This document shows, piece after piece, positions 12,101-27,100 of a DNA stretch of 64,000 nt. The notes below the pieces were generated by a model, which saw only the letters and a list, made by a program, of their open reading frames with translations, did no database searches and was not told the DNA's origin. Both the position numbers and the translations under genes were made by a program. Position 1 is the first letter of the stretch; each line of letters starts with the position of its first letter. The DNA is from Steromphala cineraria (Eukaryota > Mollusca > Gastropoda > Trochida > Trochidae), in the NCBI GenBank assembly GCA_916613615.1, contig OU744723.1:28108710-28172709 (forward strand), given 5' to 3'.

Positions 12101-15100
12101 TTGAGGGTCAGGTTCTGTCTGACGGTGATGTGTCCAGTAGAGGAGTTCAGACTGAAGTAGTTGGGTCCCTCCCCGAACCCTTCTAGTTCACACGTCATGT
12201 TACCCTGGAGGTACAGTACATAGATGTCATGATAAACACGATCAGTTGATTGGTCAGAATTTACAACTGATGAACCCCATGCAGATGAACTACAAAAAAC
12301 AATAGTAGAAAAAAGCCGAAAACACATACAAATTCTAATGGTGTGCACCTGCTTTTGCAGTCTGAAAACACATTGTGTCATACAATGATGACTTACGAGC
12401 TAGTAGACAAGAGTAAGAAGTAGGACATCCACAGGTCACTGACATCGGGCTGGTCCAACTGGATATCAGTCAGTTTAGCAGACTCAAGCAGGGGAGATCA
12501 CTGTTACTTTAGCAATTTAAACTGTTTGTCTGAGATGTGGTATTGATGTTCAACATGGCCATGACATTATCCTGATCAATGATCAAGACATTAGTAGATA
12601 AAACATAATGCATATGACTATCATGCATGTTTAAGCGAACATTGTGTGAAAATAACAATTATGGACCAATGGAAGCCCCAACAGGTTACAGGCTGACACT
12701 GGTGACTTAATTACATTCCCTGGAATGATGGTCAAAGAGTATTCTGTGACAATGTTAGCCAAGATGAAACAAGCATCAAGCACAAGAGGTCGTGTACCTG
12801 CAGATCAGGGTCTCTAGTTGACACCTGGAGGATGTTTTCCCCTACGTTAGCGTTGACATCCACAGTGAGGCTGTAGGGGGGCGGGGGGACAAACTCTGGC
12901 GCTCCTCCGACCTTCGTCACGGTGACACGCACCGACGAGTTGACGCTCTTCCCTCGCCCGTCTGACACACCAACCACAAACTGTAACACAAGTACTGGGT
13001 ACATACATCTAGCGTACACACATCTCCAATATCTGCATCTTGCTTGATTAATGAAACACCAGCTGAAGCAGCTAACTTGTGACATCAAATTTTGACAAGA
13101 GCGTGCACTACAAGTTTCACAGAATACCTGAAAAAGGTTTCTTGTTCTTAGCTCTCATTGGTTTGTTTGCCAGAAAACTTTATTTTTTATCAAATCAACT
13201 TATTTAGTCAAATTTGATACATAATAACTTTAAATAAAGTTTGATTTTTTAATTCAATTCCTTTTAAAGATGATATATTAATCTCAAAGGCAAAGAGTAC
13301 TGACATCAAAGAAGGTCTGAGATGTTGATCTGAGGTCACCGACCAACAAGATGGAACCGTCTGGTTTCACGTAGAAGAACTTCCCTACAGTGCTCTCATC
13401 TCCATAGCTACTGAAGGTCAAAGGGTCCTGCAAGCAAATCATCAATTATTACAATGGAAGAAGGTGGTGTACTAATGTATTTGTTTTTAATATAATTGTA
13501 AAAGATTAGGAAATATATGTCATCATAATCTATCATATGACAATATCATAACTAAACAATGAGTGTTTAATACAGATTTGAACACATACATCAGTATAAA
13601 TGATTTAAATGATAAAATCAAACTGGAAACGCCTGACAAATCAATATAAGAAGGAGCTTGATCCCATTAATCACCTCCTTGTTTGAGTGCTGAGGGTCTG
13701 CACTGGGAGGAAACGGCTATGCTTGAAACACTTCGTTCTACAAACCAGTCTACTCCTCATCAATATATGTGGGATTTGATCCCCCACTCATCAGACCACG
13801 ATATTGAATATTTCCTATCTTGGTTCTTGGCATTATAGTGTACACTATCTCAACAAATACAACCCGGGGTCCAATTCATTTAGCATTTTCGCACCTCCGG
13901 TTTCTATTCAAGATGGGTTGTGGTCAAAGCTGAATTCCATATGTGTTTATATATATATATATCTAAGTCGGTTTTATTCACCTCAGCACCCCGTGTCCCC
14001 TGGTTGTGTATTTGAGGAATTACAGGGTACAAGGCTCTATTATATATATAAAGTAACAATACACTGAGAGTGTAGGCTTACACACCAACTTCCTCTTGTG
14101 CCTCTACTGAGGAGGGTTATGGTTATTGTAATGGTTATTGTAACTGTTAAACCCTGACATACCCCATCTCTGTCAGAGGCCTGCAATGTAAGAACTGTCC
14201 CACTGACGGGGAAGGTATCAGGGATGGTCCTGGCGTGAGGCTCGGAGGTGAAGCGAGGGTAGTTGGGGTTGCGTGTCACGATGACCGTCAGGTTCCCTTC
14301 CACCGTGTTGTCTGGCCAGGCGTCATCGTAACACTCAACCAGTACCTGTCAATCATCAATGTACTCAGTTATTTTGCATTTTACTGCATTTTATCTGCTT
14401 TCAAATTTTCAAACAGCTCAAATTTGAAACTTTTTATAAGACATAATGATAATCTGCAGAATTTCTGTAGGCAATAATTTAAAAAATAAGCAGAGAAAAT
14501 GAAAAGTTGAATTTAGGATATTTGGGGGCAAATGTTGAAAGGCAGGAGACAAATATAAAATAAATGAAATTTGTCCCATGTATACATGTAAACTTTTCTA
14601 AACAATTAATCGGAATGCAAAATAGTTGCAGAAATGATAAATGCCAATCACCCCCTCCCCCTCATATATACTGTGAGGTAACACACTTGTGTTTCAGTAG
14701 TAGATGAGTTAAGAGTAAGCAACAAGTCCGTCTCTCTAGCTGATATCTACTGGGTCTACTCACAATGTAGGACTGAGTGTTGAGTGAGTCCAGTCTGGGA
14801 GAGTTGACCACAGACACTTCCCTTCTCATCGGGTCCACAGAGAAGAAGTTGGTGGCCGGGAACTCTCCAATCATATCGCACCTCAGATTGCCCTGGTAAT
14901 GATTTAGTATGAGAGTTTCTGTCATTTTGTTCAGTAAAGGACATAAACAGTTCCCTAGGTTTAATATGTTTCCAGAATATTCTATAGAATATCTTTCCCA
15001 TGTTGCTCATATATGTCATTCAAGGAGAAATACCCGAGAAAAGAATAACCTTACAAAACAACACAAATATCATGCCTGAGGTTTACATCTAGTGTTTTGT

Positions 15101-18100
15101 AAGTTTACACTGTTTGCAAAAACTAAAGCATACTTGAGTTAACATTCTATTTTTTACCCAAGAAAACAAGGATATGCCGGGTATGAAAGTTCTCGTTATG
15201 GTCATGGGAATTACAGTTTTTCTAAAAATATATTGCATTTTGATTGGTTAATGGAATTTTTCGAAAGTCACACATCAGAACAACATTTTTGATAGGAAAT
15301 CAAGCCCTTCTGATGTTTTCTTAACCTTAAATACTATGTTAGATATACGAGATGACGCACTGTGGGAGAGTCGCCAGCCCTGCTTTATGATATCATTACA
15401 TATGCCGTCAGACAGTGACGTCATAACATAACATAACCGACTCAGTGAAAGCTAGCGAAGTCTTACTCTTCATTTCTGGTTTTGGACAGTGCAGTCAATA
15501 AAAACAATTTTCAATTATTAGACAATAATTTTGGCAATAAAATGTGACTTTAACATAACAACTAGTTCAAATTAGAGCAGAAGTTGCATCCCATCCTGAA
15601 CTAGTGAGTAACATAATGAATGGCGTATGAGTACACTTTGTACTTTACTGACTGAGAGTAGTTTTCAAATGTTTCAAATTTTTCTTTCCTGTTTTAAGGC
15701 ATCAAAATGACCTTGAGTCAGTAGAAGAAAAACCAACTTGGTGCACAGAATTACAGGTTATCTGTCCCTCGTGAATTATTGTGTCAAACTCTTCGCTAAT
15801 ATAATCCGTAGTTCCTTGCAACTCGTTCTTATTCTTATTCTTATTCTTATTCTTATTCTTATTCTTATTCCCACTCACATCGATATCCTGATCCTGGGGT
15901 CTCACAGTAAACACAATCTGACCGGTTGAAGCTGACTCGTCAATGACCACCTCATTGGGCAGGTTGCTGATGGTAGGCTTGTGGGTGTCTCGTGGAACCG
16001 ACACCATCACAGTGCTTGTGGAGGATCGCGGTGGACTGCCGTTGTCGGTCGCAATGATGGTCACCTGCACATTATATGATCAGGCCAATCAGTAACAGAT
16101 GGGTTATATCCCATCTAGACACTTGATTTCATTTCAAGAACAAACTTGGAATGGAAATATCAATTTTCAAAACAAAGTTCTAGTTTTGCTCTTCATGCCC
16201 AATGTCAGAAAGAATGAGTAATTTCCACTATTTATGATGATTATCAAATTTTCAGTTGATCTCTTGACTCAATTAAAATCATATAAACTATTTTTCTGAA
16301 TTTAAAGGTTCAATGTCAAAAAGGTAAATAAGAATATGTCTGACAAGAGTTGGTCAATTTGGCCTCACCTGGTAGAGCTCTGTTTGATCTGGGTCCTGGT
16401 GGAGTGGTCTCCTGAGGGTCAGCACACAGGTGCGAGCTTCCACCTGGAAGTGTTCTCTCACCTTCCGGTCCATGTCAGACCTGGCTCCCAGGCTGCACGT
16501 TGTCACAGGCTGCAACACGGGGCACAGTAGGGGGTGATTGGAGGAGGACAAGTTGAAGATGATTGGAAGATGATTATGTAGAAAGGTGATTGGAGGAATA
16601 TATTTGAAGGATGAGGATGACTTGGGATTTATTGTTGGAGGAGAGTTTTTTAAAAGGATGATTTTAGGAGAATCATTGGACAGAAGGAATGGAGAAGGAT
16701 AGTTTGAGGAGAATCTTGGGGAGAATGATTGTACAGTACTTTTGAATGAGGTTTGATTGGAGAGAATTCACATCATTGAATCAACTATAGGCATAGTTTC
16801 ATGCATCCAATTGAAAAACAGCTTAAATATTTCAAATATTAAAGAATTGGCCTAACAATAACATTTTAATCTAACAAAGTCTCAATAGATTCACATCCTG
16901 ATACTGTATTTTCAATGCTGATCATCTAATCAAGCCTTTATAGACTCTCATCCTGAAACTGTATTTTCAATGCTGATCCTCCAGACTTACGCTGTCCTTA
17001 TCTGTGACGTTGACAGGCAGGGACCAGGTCTCAGTGTCTGTTGTCTCCGGAAGAGTCAGATCTGTTTGTCTCAGGTTGAACTCAGGCGATTGAGTGTTGC
17101 GGTCCACTCCAATTGAGACAGTAGCTGTGGATCTCCCCTCAGGGTTGTTGGGGTCAAAGGCAACAACTTTCAGCTGCAATAATATTTGATTACAATCACA
17201 TATACTATACTATTTCATTTTCTATATGAGTGTACTATCTATAGATTATTGATAAACATTCATAAAAAAAGAGTCCAAAATGTTAATATTTTTCTTTTCA
17301 GAGCAGCAACTATGAAGAAACATCTGATCACTGCTTCGGTCATATCACAAAATTTGGATTGAATGATCTAGAAATTTTCTGAAGCATATATGTATACCTC
17401 TGTATAGTCTGATTTGTGGCTGGTATATGAATATAAAGTACAGGAGGAATATGTAGATAAGAAGAGAAGACTGACCCTGTACTGGAGATTCGGGTCAGCC
17501 CTGAGGTCCGAGAGGATGGAGACGGTTCCGGTGGTGTTGTCCACGGTGAAGAAGGTAGGAGCTGGGTAGTCTCCCTCCACCACATACACAAGACCACTCT
17601 GTACATCGAAAACATGGACAACATGGACAACATGGACAACATGCAAGGTTAGTGCTTCTCACTTCACATCTTCAAGAGACTGAGATAACCTTATTTAAAA
17701 CAGTTCTGCATTGATAAAAACAAGACTTTTACTAACACTTGAAAATTTAGGTCTGTTTCTCTGGTCTATAGACCAAAATGATGTATTCAAATGTGATAAA
17801 CTAGTTTAAGTGAAATGTAACTGAGGATAAATCAACTCACACTAGTTGAGGTTGATGCCTGTACTGTGGTCACTGACATGCCAACTGGGTCCGTCTCGTT
17901 GACTCGTGCTCGGTAGACGTTACTAGGCTTGAAGACTGGACGCTCCATCTGGCCTACGGTCACTGTCAGGGTAGTGGTGTCAGTCTTAGCCTCCGGGAAC
18001 CCGTTGTCTGTGACGGCCAGGTTACACTAGCAGTAGGGGGTGTAGGGTGGTTAGATTGTCTGTGACGGCCAGGTTACACTAGCAGTAGGGGGTGTAGGGT

Positions 18101-21100
18101 GGTTAGTTTGTCTGTAGGGTGTAGGGTGTAGGGTGGTGTAGGGTGGTAAGATTGTCTGTGACGGCCAGGTTACACTAGCAGTAGGGGGTGTAGGGTGGTA
18201 AGATTGTCTGTGACGGCCAGGTTACACTAGCAGTAGGGGGTGTAGGGTGGTAAGATTGTCTGTGACGGCCAGGTTACACTAGCAGTAGGGGGTGTAGGGT
18301 GGTAAGATTGTCTGTGACGGCCAGGTTACACAAGCAGTAGGGGGTGTAGGGTGGTAAGATTGTCTGTGACGGCCAGGTTACACTAGCAGTAGGGGGTGTA
18401 GGGTGGTAAGATTGTCTGTGACGGCCAGGTTACACTAGCAGTAGGGGGTGTAGGGTGGTTAGATTGTCTGTGACGGCCAGGTTACACTAGCAGTAGGGGG
18501 TGTAGGGTGGTTAGTTTGTCTGTGACGGCCAGGTTACACTAGCAGTAGGGGGTGTAGGGTGGTTAGATTGTCTGTGACGGCCAGGTTACACTAGCAGTAG
18601 GGGGTGTAGGGTGGTTAGTTTGTCTGTAGGGTGTAGGGTGTAGGGTGGTGTAGGGTGGTAAGATTGTCTGTGACGGCCAGGTTACACTAGCAGTAGGGGG
18701 TGTAGGGTGGTAAGATTGTCTGTGACGGCCAGGTTACACTAGCAGTAGGGGGTGTAGGGTGTTAAGATTGTCTGTGACGGCCAGGTTACACTAGCAGTAG
18801 GGGGTGTAGGGTGGTAAGATTGTCTGTGACGGCCAGGTTACACTAGCAGTAGGGGGTGTAGGGTGGTAAGATTGTCTGTGACGGCCAGGTTACACTAGCA
18901 GTAGGGGGTGTAGGGTGGTAAGATTGTCTGTGACGGCCAGGTTACACTAGCAGTAGGGGGTGTAGGGTGGTAAGATTGTCTGTGACGGCCAGGTTACACT
19001 AGCAGTAGAGGGTGTAGGGTGGTTAGATTGTCTGTGACGGCCAGGTTACACTAGCAGTAGGGGGTGTAGGGTGGTTAGATTGTCTGTGACGGCCAGGTTA
19101 CACTAGCAGTATGGGGTGTAGGGTGGTTAGTTTGTCTGTGACGGCCAGGTTACACTAGCAGTAGGGGGTGTAGGGTGGTTTGTTTGTCTGTGACGGCCAG
19201 GTTACACTAGCAGTAGGGGTGTAGGGTGGTAAGATTGTCTGTGACGGCCAGGTTACACTAGCAGTAGGGGTGTAGGGTGGTAAGATTGTCTGTGATGGCC
19301 AGGTTACACTAGCAGTAGGGGGTGTAGGGTGGTTAGTTTGTCTGTGACGGCCAGGTTACACTAGCAGTAGGGGTGTAGGGTGGTAAGATTGTCTGTGATG
19401 GCCAGGTTACACTAGCAGTAGGGGGTGTAGGGTGGTTAGTTTGTCTGTGACGGCCAGGTTACACTAGCAGTAGGGGTGTAGGGTGGTTAGATTGTCTGTG
19501 ACGGCCAGGTTACACTAGCAGTAGGGGTGTAGGGTGGTTAGTTTGTCTGTGACGGCCAGGTTACACTAGCAGTAGGGGGTGTAGGGTGGTTAGTTTGTCT
19601 GTGACGGCCAGGTTACACTAGCAGTAGGGGTGTAGGGTGGTTAGTTTGTCTGTGACGGCCAGGTTACACTAGCAGTAGGGGGTGTAGGGTGGTAAGATTG
19701 TCTGTGACGGCCAGGTTACACTAGCAGTAGGGGGTGTAGGGTGGTAAGTTTGTCTGTGACGGCCAGGTTACACTAGCAGTAGGGGGTGTAGGGTGGTTAG
19801 TTTGTCTGTGACGGCCAGGTTACACTAGCAGTAGGGGTGTAGGGTGGTAAGATTGTCTGTGATGGCCAGGTTACACTAGCAGTAGGGGGTGTAGGGTGGT
19901 TTGTTTGTCTGTGACGGCCAGGTTACACTATCAGTAGGAGGTGTAGGGTGGTTAGTTTGTCTGTGAGAGCCTGTGTACATTGTTAAGTTGCTGACCTAAT
20001 CAGAAATTATATAGGTTAATTTAGCAATGAGCAATTCTTTGATAAACAAAATTCAATAGATAAGACTTGACAGATGTGAAAACAACATTTACAATGACAT
20101 TTGAATTGGGCAGACCAGAGAATTATCAGATTATTTAGTTGTGCAGATTTGTTGTAACAGTTTTTCTGAACTGAATCATTATTTCATATACAATATTTTG
20201 TATAGGAACATAGAATATTCAATGTCTAAATGAACTTCAATGTAGCACTGACGGTGATTGATCCTGATATTCCCTGAGCCTGGAAGTTCTGTGAGAGTGA
20301 GACCTGCCCAGAGTCATCGTTGATGTTGAAGGCATCGGTGCAGCGTCTCGGTCCAGTGATGGAGTAGGACACTCTGTCCTGGAAGCAGACAACAGTCAGT
20401 ATCAGCTTACCATCACTGTCTACATTCACCACAGTGTACCAGCTGGAGCTCAGATTCAGTGTAACCAAGCACCAGCCGTGTACAAGCTACCCACAGTATA
20501 GTACATTATATTAGACATGTCTAGATCCATAGACTTTTTGGACATTTAATGTTAAGAGCCTCTCGATGAGTTGTTAGCATGGGGTCACTTATGCAAAACT
20601 TTATCAATAGTGTCGTTTGAGCAAAGAGTATCAACTGTTGCAGGAAAGTATTTGTAAGCTAGACAACTGTAAATAGTGACAAAAGGCGGGTTTGAAGTTT
20701 TGGTTTTGATCATTTTTATGAATTTATATATATATATATATTTTAAATAAAGAGAGTTAGTTTCTCACATGAAGAAAGGTTGTATATGGGAAAGAGTAAA
20801 CATCAGATGGTTCAGACTGGATCAATCTTCATTAATACAATGAATTCATTTCGACCATTATTTGGGTCTTGTTAAGTATCTGATCTGAGTATCATACTTG
20901 ACAAGACCCACATAATGGTCGAAATGAATTCATCATATTAAAGAAGATTGATCCAGTCTGAACCATCTGATGTTTACTCTTTCCCATATATATATATATA
21001 TAAAATAACTTCTGGCATTAGCATTCATACATTAACAATACATGATGAAAACCACAGGACGGCTCTATAAGATGGATGGACAAAGGGATTACAACATCTC

Positions 21101-24100
21101 TCTCCTATTGCAGGAAATAATGGTAGTCTATTCAAACCACTTGACAACCCCATCAAGTCCAGCAGCATTTCCCTTGCGTATCCATTCCTGTTATCATTCA
21201 AATAGACAGCTACAAGGTTTGACTGTTGAGGTGAAGGTTTGGGGAAACTACTCACATCAAGGTCCGCGTCGACTGCGCTGACTGTGTACACTGGTTTGCC
21301 TGCTGTGTCACTCTCCTGCACATATGCCGTGTACGGGCCATTCTGGAATATAGGCTGGTTTGGGTTCCGTGTCATGGAGATCGTCAAGTTGGTTTCTGTC
21401 CAGAACTCGGGGAAGTTCCTGTTGTAGGAGCGGATACGCAGCTAGAAAAGGGGAAGTAAGTATTGATTACATTAATTATTTATCACTTTCTTTTTCCTTA
21501 GATATAAAAAGATATAACATACATTTGAAATTTCTATCTCATGGTGATCTTGTCCTTAGTTACAGGCCGGGTGCCAGAGTTCAAAAGCTAGGACTTGATT
21601 TGAGGAGCATTTGATTTAAAAGTTTTACAATGATGTTTTAATATAACTTTCAACTTACTAAGCCTTGTTCTTGCATTTGTAGAAGTCCTCACTATTAGAC
21701 AAATTATATATAGCAATGGCATTAACTAATGATAAATAACACTGACCATCAACTTGTGAAGCACATACCTGATTTTAAAAAATATACTCTGTTTAAGGTA
21801 ACATGAAACACGATGTGTTTGTGAAACACGAATGCCCCCGGATGCATCCTGCTCGCTGTGTCAAGGTCAAGGTCACAAGGTCAAATGTCATGGTGTCATC
21901 TGAAAGGTCTCATCACAAGTGATCCATATGTCAAGGATCAAAGACCTAGCTCTGACCAATCAAAAGTTATGACCAAGGTTAAAGTGTTTGTGGACAAACG
22001 GACGGACGGACGGACGGACGGACGGACCGACATTTGACGCTTATGGGGAAACGTTTTATGAGTTTTAATTTTATGAGGTCAGCAGTTTTATGAGTTATTT
22101 TTGTCCAATGTTAAGTGGTTTTGGACGCTATTCTAACATTCATACCTTATGAGATAAAGTTTTGTCCATGTATAATTAGTCTATTCTATTTTTAGTAACT
22201 ACGCCTTGAAGTTGGACAGTCAAAATACTTCTTTACCTTGGACATTCTCACTGAATAAAACAGTCAATAGAAATGACTTTTCTAGTGAAGATTTATCCCT
22301 CTTCTTCACAAACATTGGACTTCAGCATCAAATAACTCAGAAAAAAGCTCAGATAAGTAACATGTAAGACTATTATTATCATGATGCATCGGTCGTGATA
22401 CGATACATATCCCGATACCTGTGTATTACTTTGAAACACAAGTGAATTCACTTAACAAGCATTGAATGTGCTAATATTTTTAATTGAAATTCGAATTACC
22501 TGATGCAAACTACTTACAACTTATCATTAAGTACAATTTGTAATTTGTAGTTTTTAAAGAACGTATGATTAATGGTAAGAAAATTGTATTGGGATATATC
22601 GCCATTGACGGCTTAAATATTTCACGATATTGGACTGACTAAATACCCCTTAAGTTGGATCATGGATGGCATAAATACTTCACGACATTGGACTGACTAA
22701 ATGTCCCTTAAAGTCGGACAGTTTAAATACTTCACAACATTGGACTGACTAAATGTCCCTTAAAGTCGGACAGTTTAAATACTTCATGACATTGGATTGA
22801 CTAAATGCCCCTTAAAGTCGGACGGTATAAATAATTCACGACATTGGACAAACTGAATGCCCCATAAAGTCGGACGATATAAATACTTCATGACATTGGA
22901 CTGACTAAATGCCCCTTAAAGTCGGACAGTATAAATACTTCACGACATTGGACTGACTAAATGCCCCTTAAAGTCGGACGGTATAAATACTTCATGACAT
23001 TGGACTGACTAAATGCCCCTTAAAGGGACCCGCCGTCCCCAACCAATTGGCCTTCGGCCCGTGCTGAGAAGCCTGCTCATTAATGAGCTGAGCTACGCTT
23101 TACCGCTGAGATGGGGAGAAGAGAGCGGTTTAGGGTTCGCTTTTCTTTAGGGGAATCCCCTCGTTAATCATGCGCGCTGATTGGTTAATAATACATCCAC
23201 TACTTTTGACATATATATAACGTCTTAGTTTCGTAAGAGTATTTTAATTTTAATATCCAAACGAATACGCTTGCCAAGACATTGTAAGTTTTCAACTTTC
23301 CCTAATGACTGGAATATTGACAAAGCGTCATGACACTTACTCAGTGAAACAATGCTAAGGATTTTCTAATTCTGATAAATGTATTTTTTTAATTATGCTA
23401 TTTTCATACAATCTCAATTAATGTCTGAATTACATGACAACGGTAAAGTGTTTTTAAAAGGAAATTGTATACAAACAGTATTGTCTGTATATCATGAACG
23501 CATTCTTGCTTGACATTGGACAAACTGAATGCCCCATAAAGTCGGACGATATAAATACTTCACGACATTGGACTGACTAAATACCCCTTAAAGTCGGACG
23601 ATATAAATAGTTAAATACTTCACGACATTGGACTGACTAAATGCCCCTTAAAGTCGGACAGTATAATACTTCAAGACATTGGACATTGACGATATATTGC
23701 CAACCTTCCCGATACTTGTATCATAAGTTATCATCCAAAACTCGTTTCCAAAGGATATATCGCTTGTATGAGATCAAGCAATATCTCTTAGGTAGTAGAT
23801 TTTGAACAATGCCCTGTTGGCTTCAGCTACATGACATCACAATGATTTTGCATCATCAATCAATGGAATCACAATGATTTGACATCACAGCACTGGAAGC
23901 CAAATGGCAGTTATAATTTTTCATTAAAACCAAATGAAGAATAATGTTGGATGATAAATAAAATCTCACCCTCGTGTCTTCTGATATCAAATATATCATC
24001 ACTCGTTGATAAAAGTCAAAATTTGTAATTTGATATCAGAAGACACTTGGGCGAGATTCTCTTTATATTGTCTAGAATTATTTTCTATCGATGCTCAATA

Positions 24101-27100
24101 TTGTAAAGGTCAAGATGTCAATATCGCGATACAATGTATTGTTACACCTCTACTGATTTCAAATACAGAAAACTTCACGACAATGGACCTATTAAATGCC
24201 CCTTTAAAGTCTGACAGTAAAAATACTTCACAGACACTGGACAAATTAAATGCCCAATATAGTGACATGAAGTATGTTTTAGGAGTTACACATGTCAATT
24301 ATTGCAAATGGTGTTGTTTTATCTAGAAGTACTGACTTGCTGACAATTACCATTTTAGCGCTTATCCCTAGCGTAACAATATTAAGGTCAATATAATGAT
24401 GCACGCCAAAGAGTCAAACATAATTTTGGAAACTTATTTAAAGCAGAACATATAAATTAAATTAGGTCATAATAATTGATCACTTTGAACATACATGATT
24501 TCCCTGTACTAAAAAGCTGTACTCAAAAACCCCCTATTTGCACTTTGTATCTGCAGTAGGGGATAAAAAGAGGCGAATAAAACATTTATAAGCTTGAAAC
24601 CTTTACTATCAGGATTGTTGGTTACAAATAAGGTTTTGACTATAATTAATACCAAATGATGATCTATATAACATTGAAATCAAGCTAAATGATCACAATT
24701 GGGCGTCATTTAAAAAAATAAATAAAGTCATGGGTTATGTAGTTCAGTTTTCTGATGTTAAGATGTTGATTGAACAACAAAAACTAGTTACTCGGGGAAA
24801 GGTCCAGATAAGGTCTGATGGGGTGAGCCCCTGGCACTAACTGGGTCAAGACAAATTATACAAACTTGAGTCTCCATGTTACAAACATGTTATTCTGAAA
24901 ATACAAACTTACTATGCCCATTGGTTGGAGATTTATGAAAACAGATATTAGAGAAAATCGTGCCATGCCCATATTTGAGGGGGAAGGGGGGGAAGAGGAC
25001 AAAGTTACCAATTTGGATCGGTGCAAGGAACATGCCCATACAATTTCAGCATTTGGGCCGTTCAACTCAACTAGATGTTGACTATGATTGTTCACAATTA
25101 ATACTCAAGTTAGCTTAACACATATCCCTGATCATTTCAATGTGATAATGTTCAATTATTCAAACATTGACCTGTGATCTTGAACAAACTGATAAAACAA
25201 TAATTATTATGCAATACATTCACAGGTTGCAAAAAAAGGGTAATCTTATAATATAACATAACTTTAGACAAATTAAAGGGGTTTTTTTCTTCTAAATATT
25301 TGTTTCGAATTATCTAATTTAATTAGTGTTAGTGTTAACATTTTACAGTCAGGCTACAATAGAAAAAAAATAAACCGTTCGCAAGCATTTATTTTTCAAA
25401 AGTAGCATTGCCTTAACATGTTTTACACATTTTGTTGTGGAAAAACACTGGTGCAGTAGATAGATACATATTTTCATTTTGGCATTGGTTTTAGCTAGAA
25501 CATGCTTTCAAGTATATTCCTAGTCTCCATCTAACCAGCAATTCCCTAAGTTTGAGCTTCCTATGATCGTGTAGCATTGTTTAATATGTTGTCCAAAATA
25601 TGAGTTTAATATGACTAGTCCAAAAATATGAGTTTCTGTAGAAATGTTGTAAAATAGACAATCTCATTTTCCAATCATGTCAGTAAGATCCGCCATGCTT
25701 ACGAGTTTAATATGTTGTCCAAACATATGAGTTTAATATGTAGTCCAAAAATATGAGTTAGAATTGAGTCCAATAATACGAGGTCCTCAAGAAATGGTGT
25801 AAAATAGACAATCTCATTTTCTGATTATGTCAGTAAGATTCGCCATGCTTACGAGTTTAATATCTTGTCCATAAATATGAGTTTAGATGATGTCCAACAA
25901 TAAGGGTTTCAACATAAATGGTGTAAAATAGACAATCTCATTTTCCAATCATGTCAGTAAGATCCGCCATGCTTACGAGTTTAATATGTTGTCCAAACAT
26001 ATGAGTTTAATGTGTTGTCCAAAAATATGAGTTAGAATTGTGTCCAACAATACGAGGTCCTCAAGAAATGGTGTAAAATAGACAATCTCATTTTCCGATC
26101 ATGTCAATAAGATCCGCCATGCTTACGAGTTTAATATGTTGTCCAAAAATATGAGTTTAATATGTAGTCCAAAAATATGAGTTTCTGCAGAAATGGTGTA
26201 AAATAGACAATCTCATTTTCCGATCATGTCAGTAAGATCCGCCATGCTTACGAGTTTAATATGTTGTCCAAAAATATGAGTTTAATATGTAGTCCAACAA
26301 TAAGAGTTTCTGCAGAAATGGTGTAAAATAGACAATCTCATTTTCCGATCATGTCAGTAAGATCCGCCATGCTTACGAGTTTAATATGTTGTCCAAACAT
26401 ATGTGTTTAATGTGTTGTCCAAAAATATGACTTAGAATTGTGTCCAACAATACGAGGTCCTCAAGAAATGGTGTAAAATAGACAATCTCATTTTCTGATC
26501 ATGTCAGTAAGATCCGCCATGCTTACGAGTTTAATATGTTGTCCAAACATATGAGTTTCTGTAGAAATGGTGTAAAATGGACAATCTCATTTTCCGATCA
26601 TGTCAATAGGATCCGCCATGCTTACGAGTTTAATATGTTGTCCAAAAATATGAGTTTAGATGATGTCCAAAAATATGAGTTAGAGTTGTGTCCAACAATA
26701 CGAGGTCCTCAAGAAATGGTGTAAAATAGACAATCTCATTTTCCGATCATGTCAATAAGATCCGCTATGCTTACGAGTTTAATATGTTGTCCAAAAATAT
26801 GAGTTTAATATGTAGTCCAAAAATATGAGCTTCTGCAGAAATGGTGTAAGATAGACAATCTCATTTTCTGATCATGTCAGTAAGATCCGCCATGCTTACA
26901 AGTTTAATATGTTGTCCAAACATATGAGTTTCTGCAGAAATGGTGTAAAATAGACAATCTCATTTTCCGATCATGTCAGTAAGATCCGCCATGCTTACGA
27001 GTTTAATATGTTGTCCAAAAATATGAGTTTAATATGTAGTCCAACAATAAGAGTTTCTGCAGAAATGGTGTAATATAGACAATCTCATTTTCCGATCATG

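Larger units (their letters stand above)
12205..14763. other. Introns between e44 and e40
   Basis: 12205-12797, 12981-13304, 13428-14162 and 14346-14763 hold no array. Within 13655-13990 a moderately GC-rich stretch has a GATCAAATCCCAC-like box on the minus strand that could be a worn tRNA-derived SINE, bordered by short TA runs; I could not confirm it. Confidence 0.4.
16065..17840. other. Introns between e39 and e35
   Basis: 16065-16368 and 17174-17475 show nothing. 16530-16760 is a degenerate purine-rich run of GATTGGAGGA-like words, probably a decayed minisatellite. 17606-17645 is ACATGGACA repeated about four times just upstream of the e36 acceptor. Confidence 0.6.

Noticed and set aside
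13655..13990. Possible tRNA-derived SINE
   Set aside because: A box-B-like word is present but no convincing box A, poly-A tail or target duplication.
18100..18140. Telomere-like GTAGGGTGTAGGG runs
   Set aside because: Short internal slippage of the 52-base unit, not a TTAGGG-type array.
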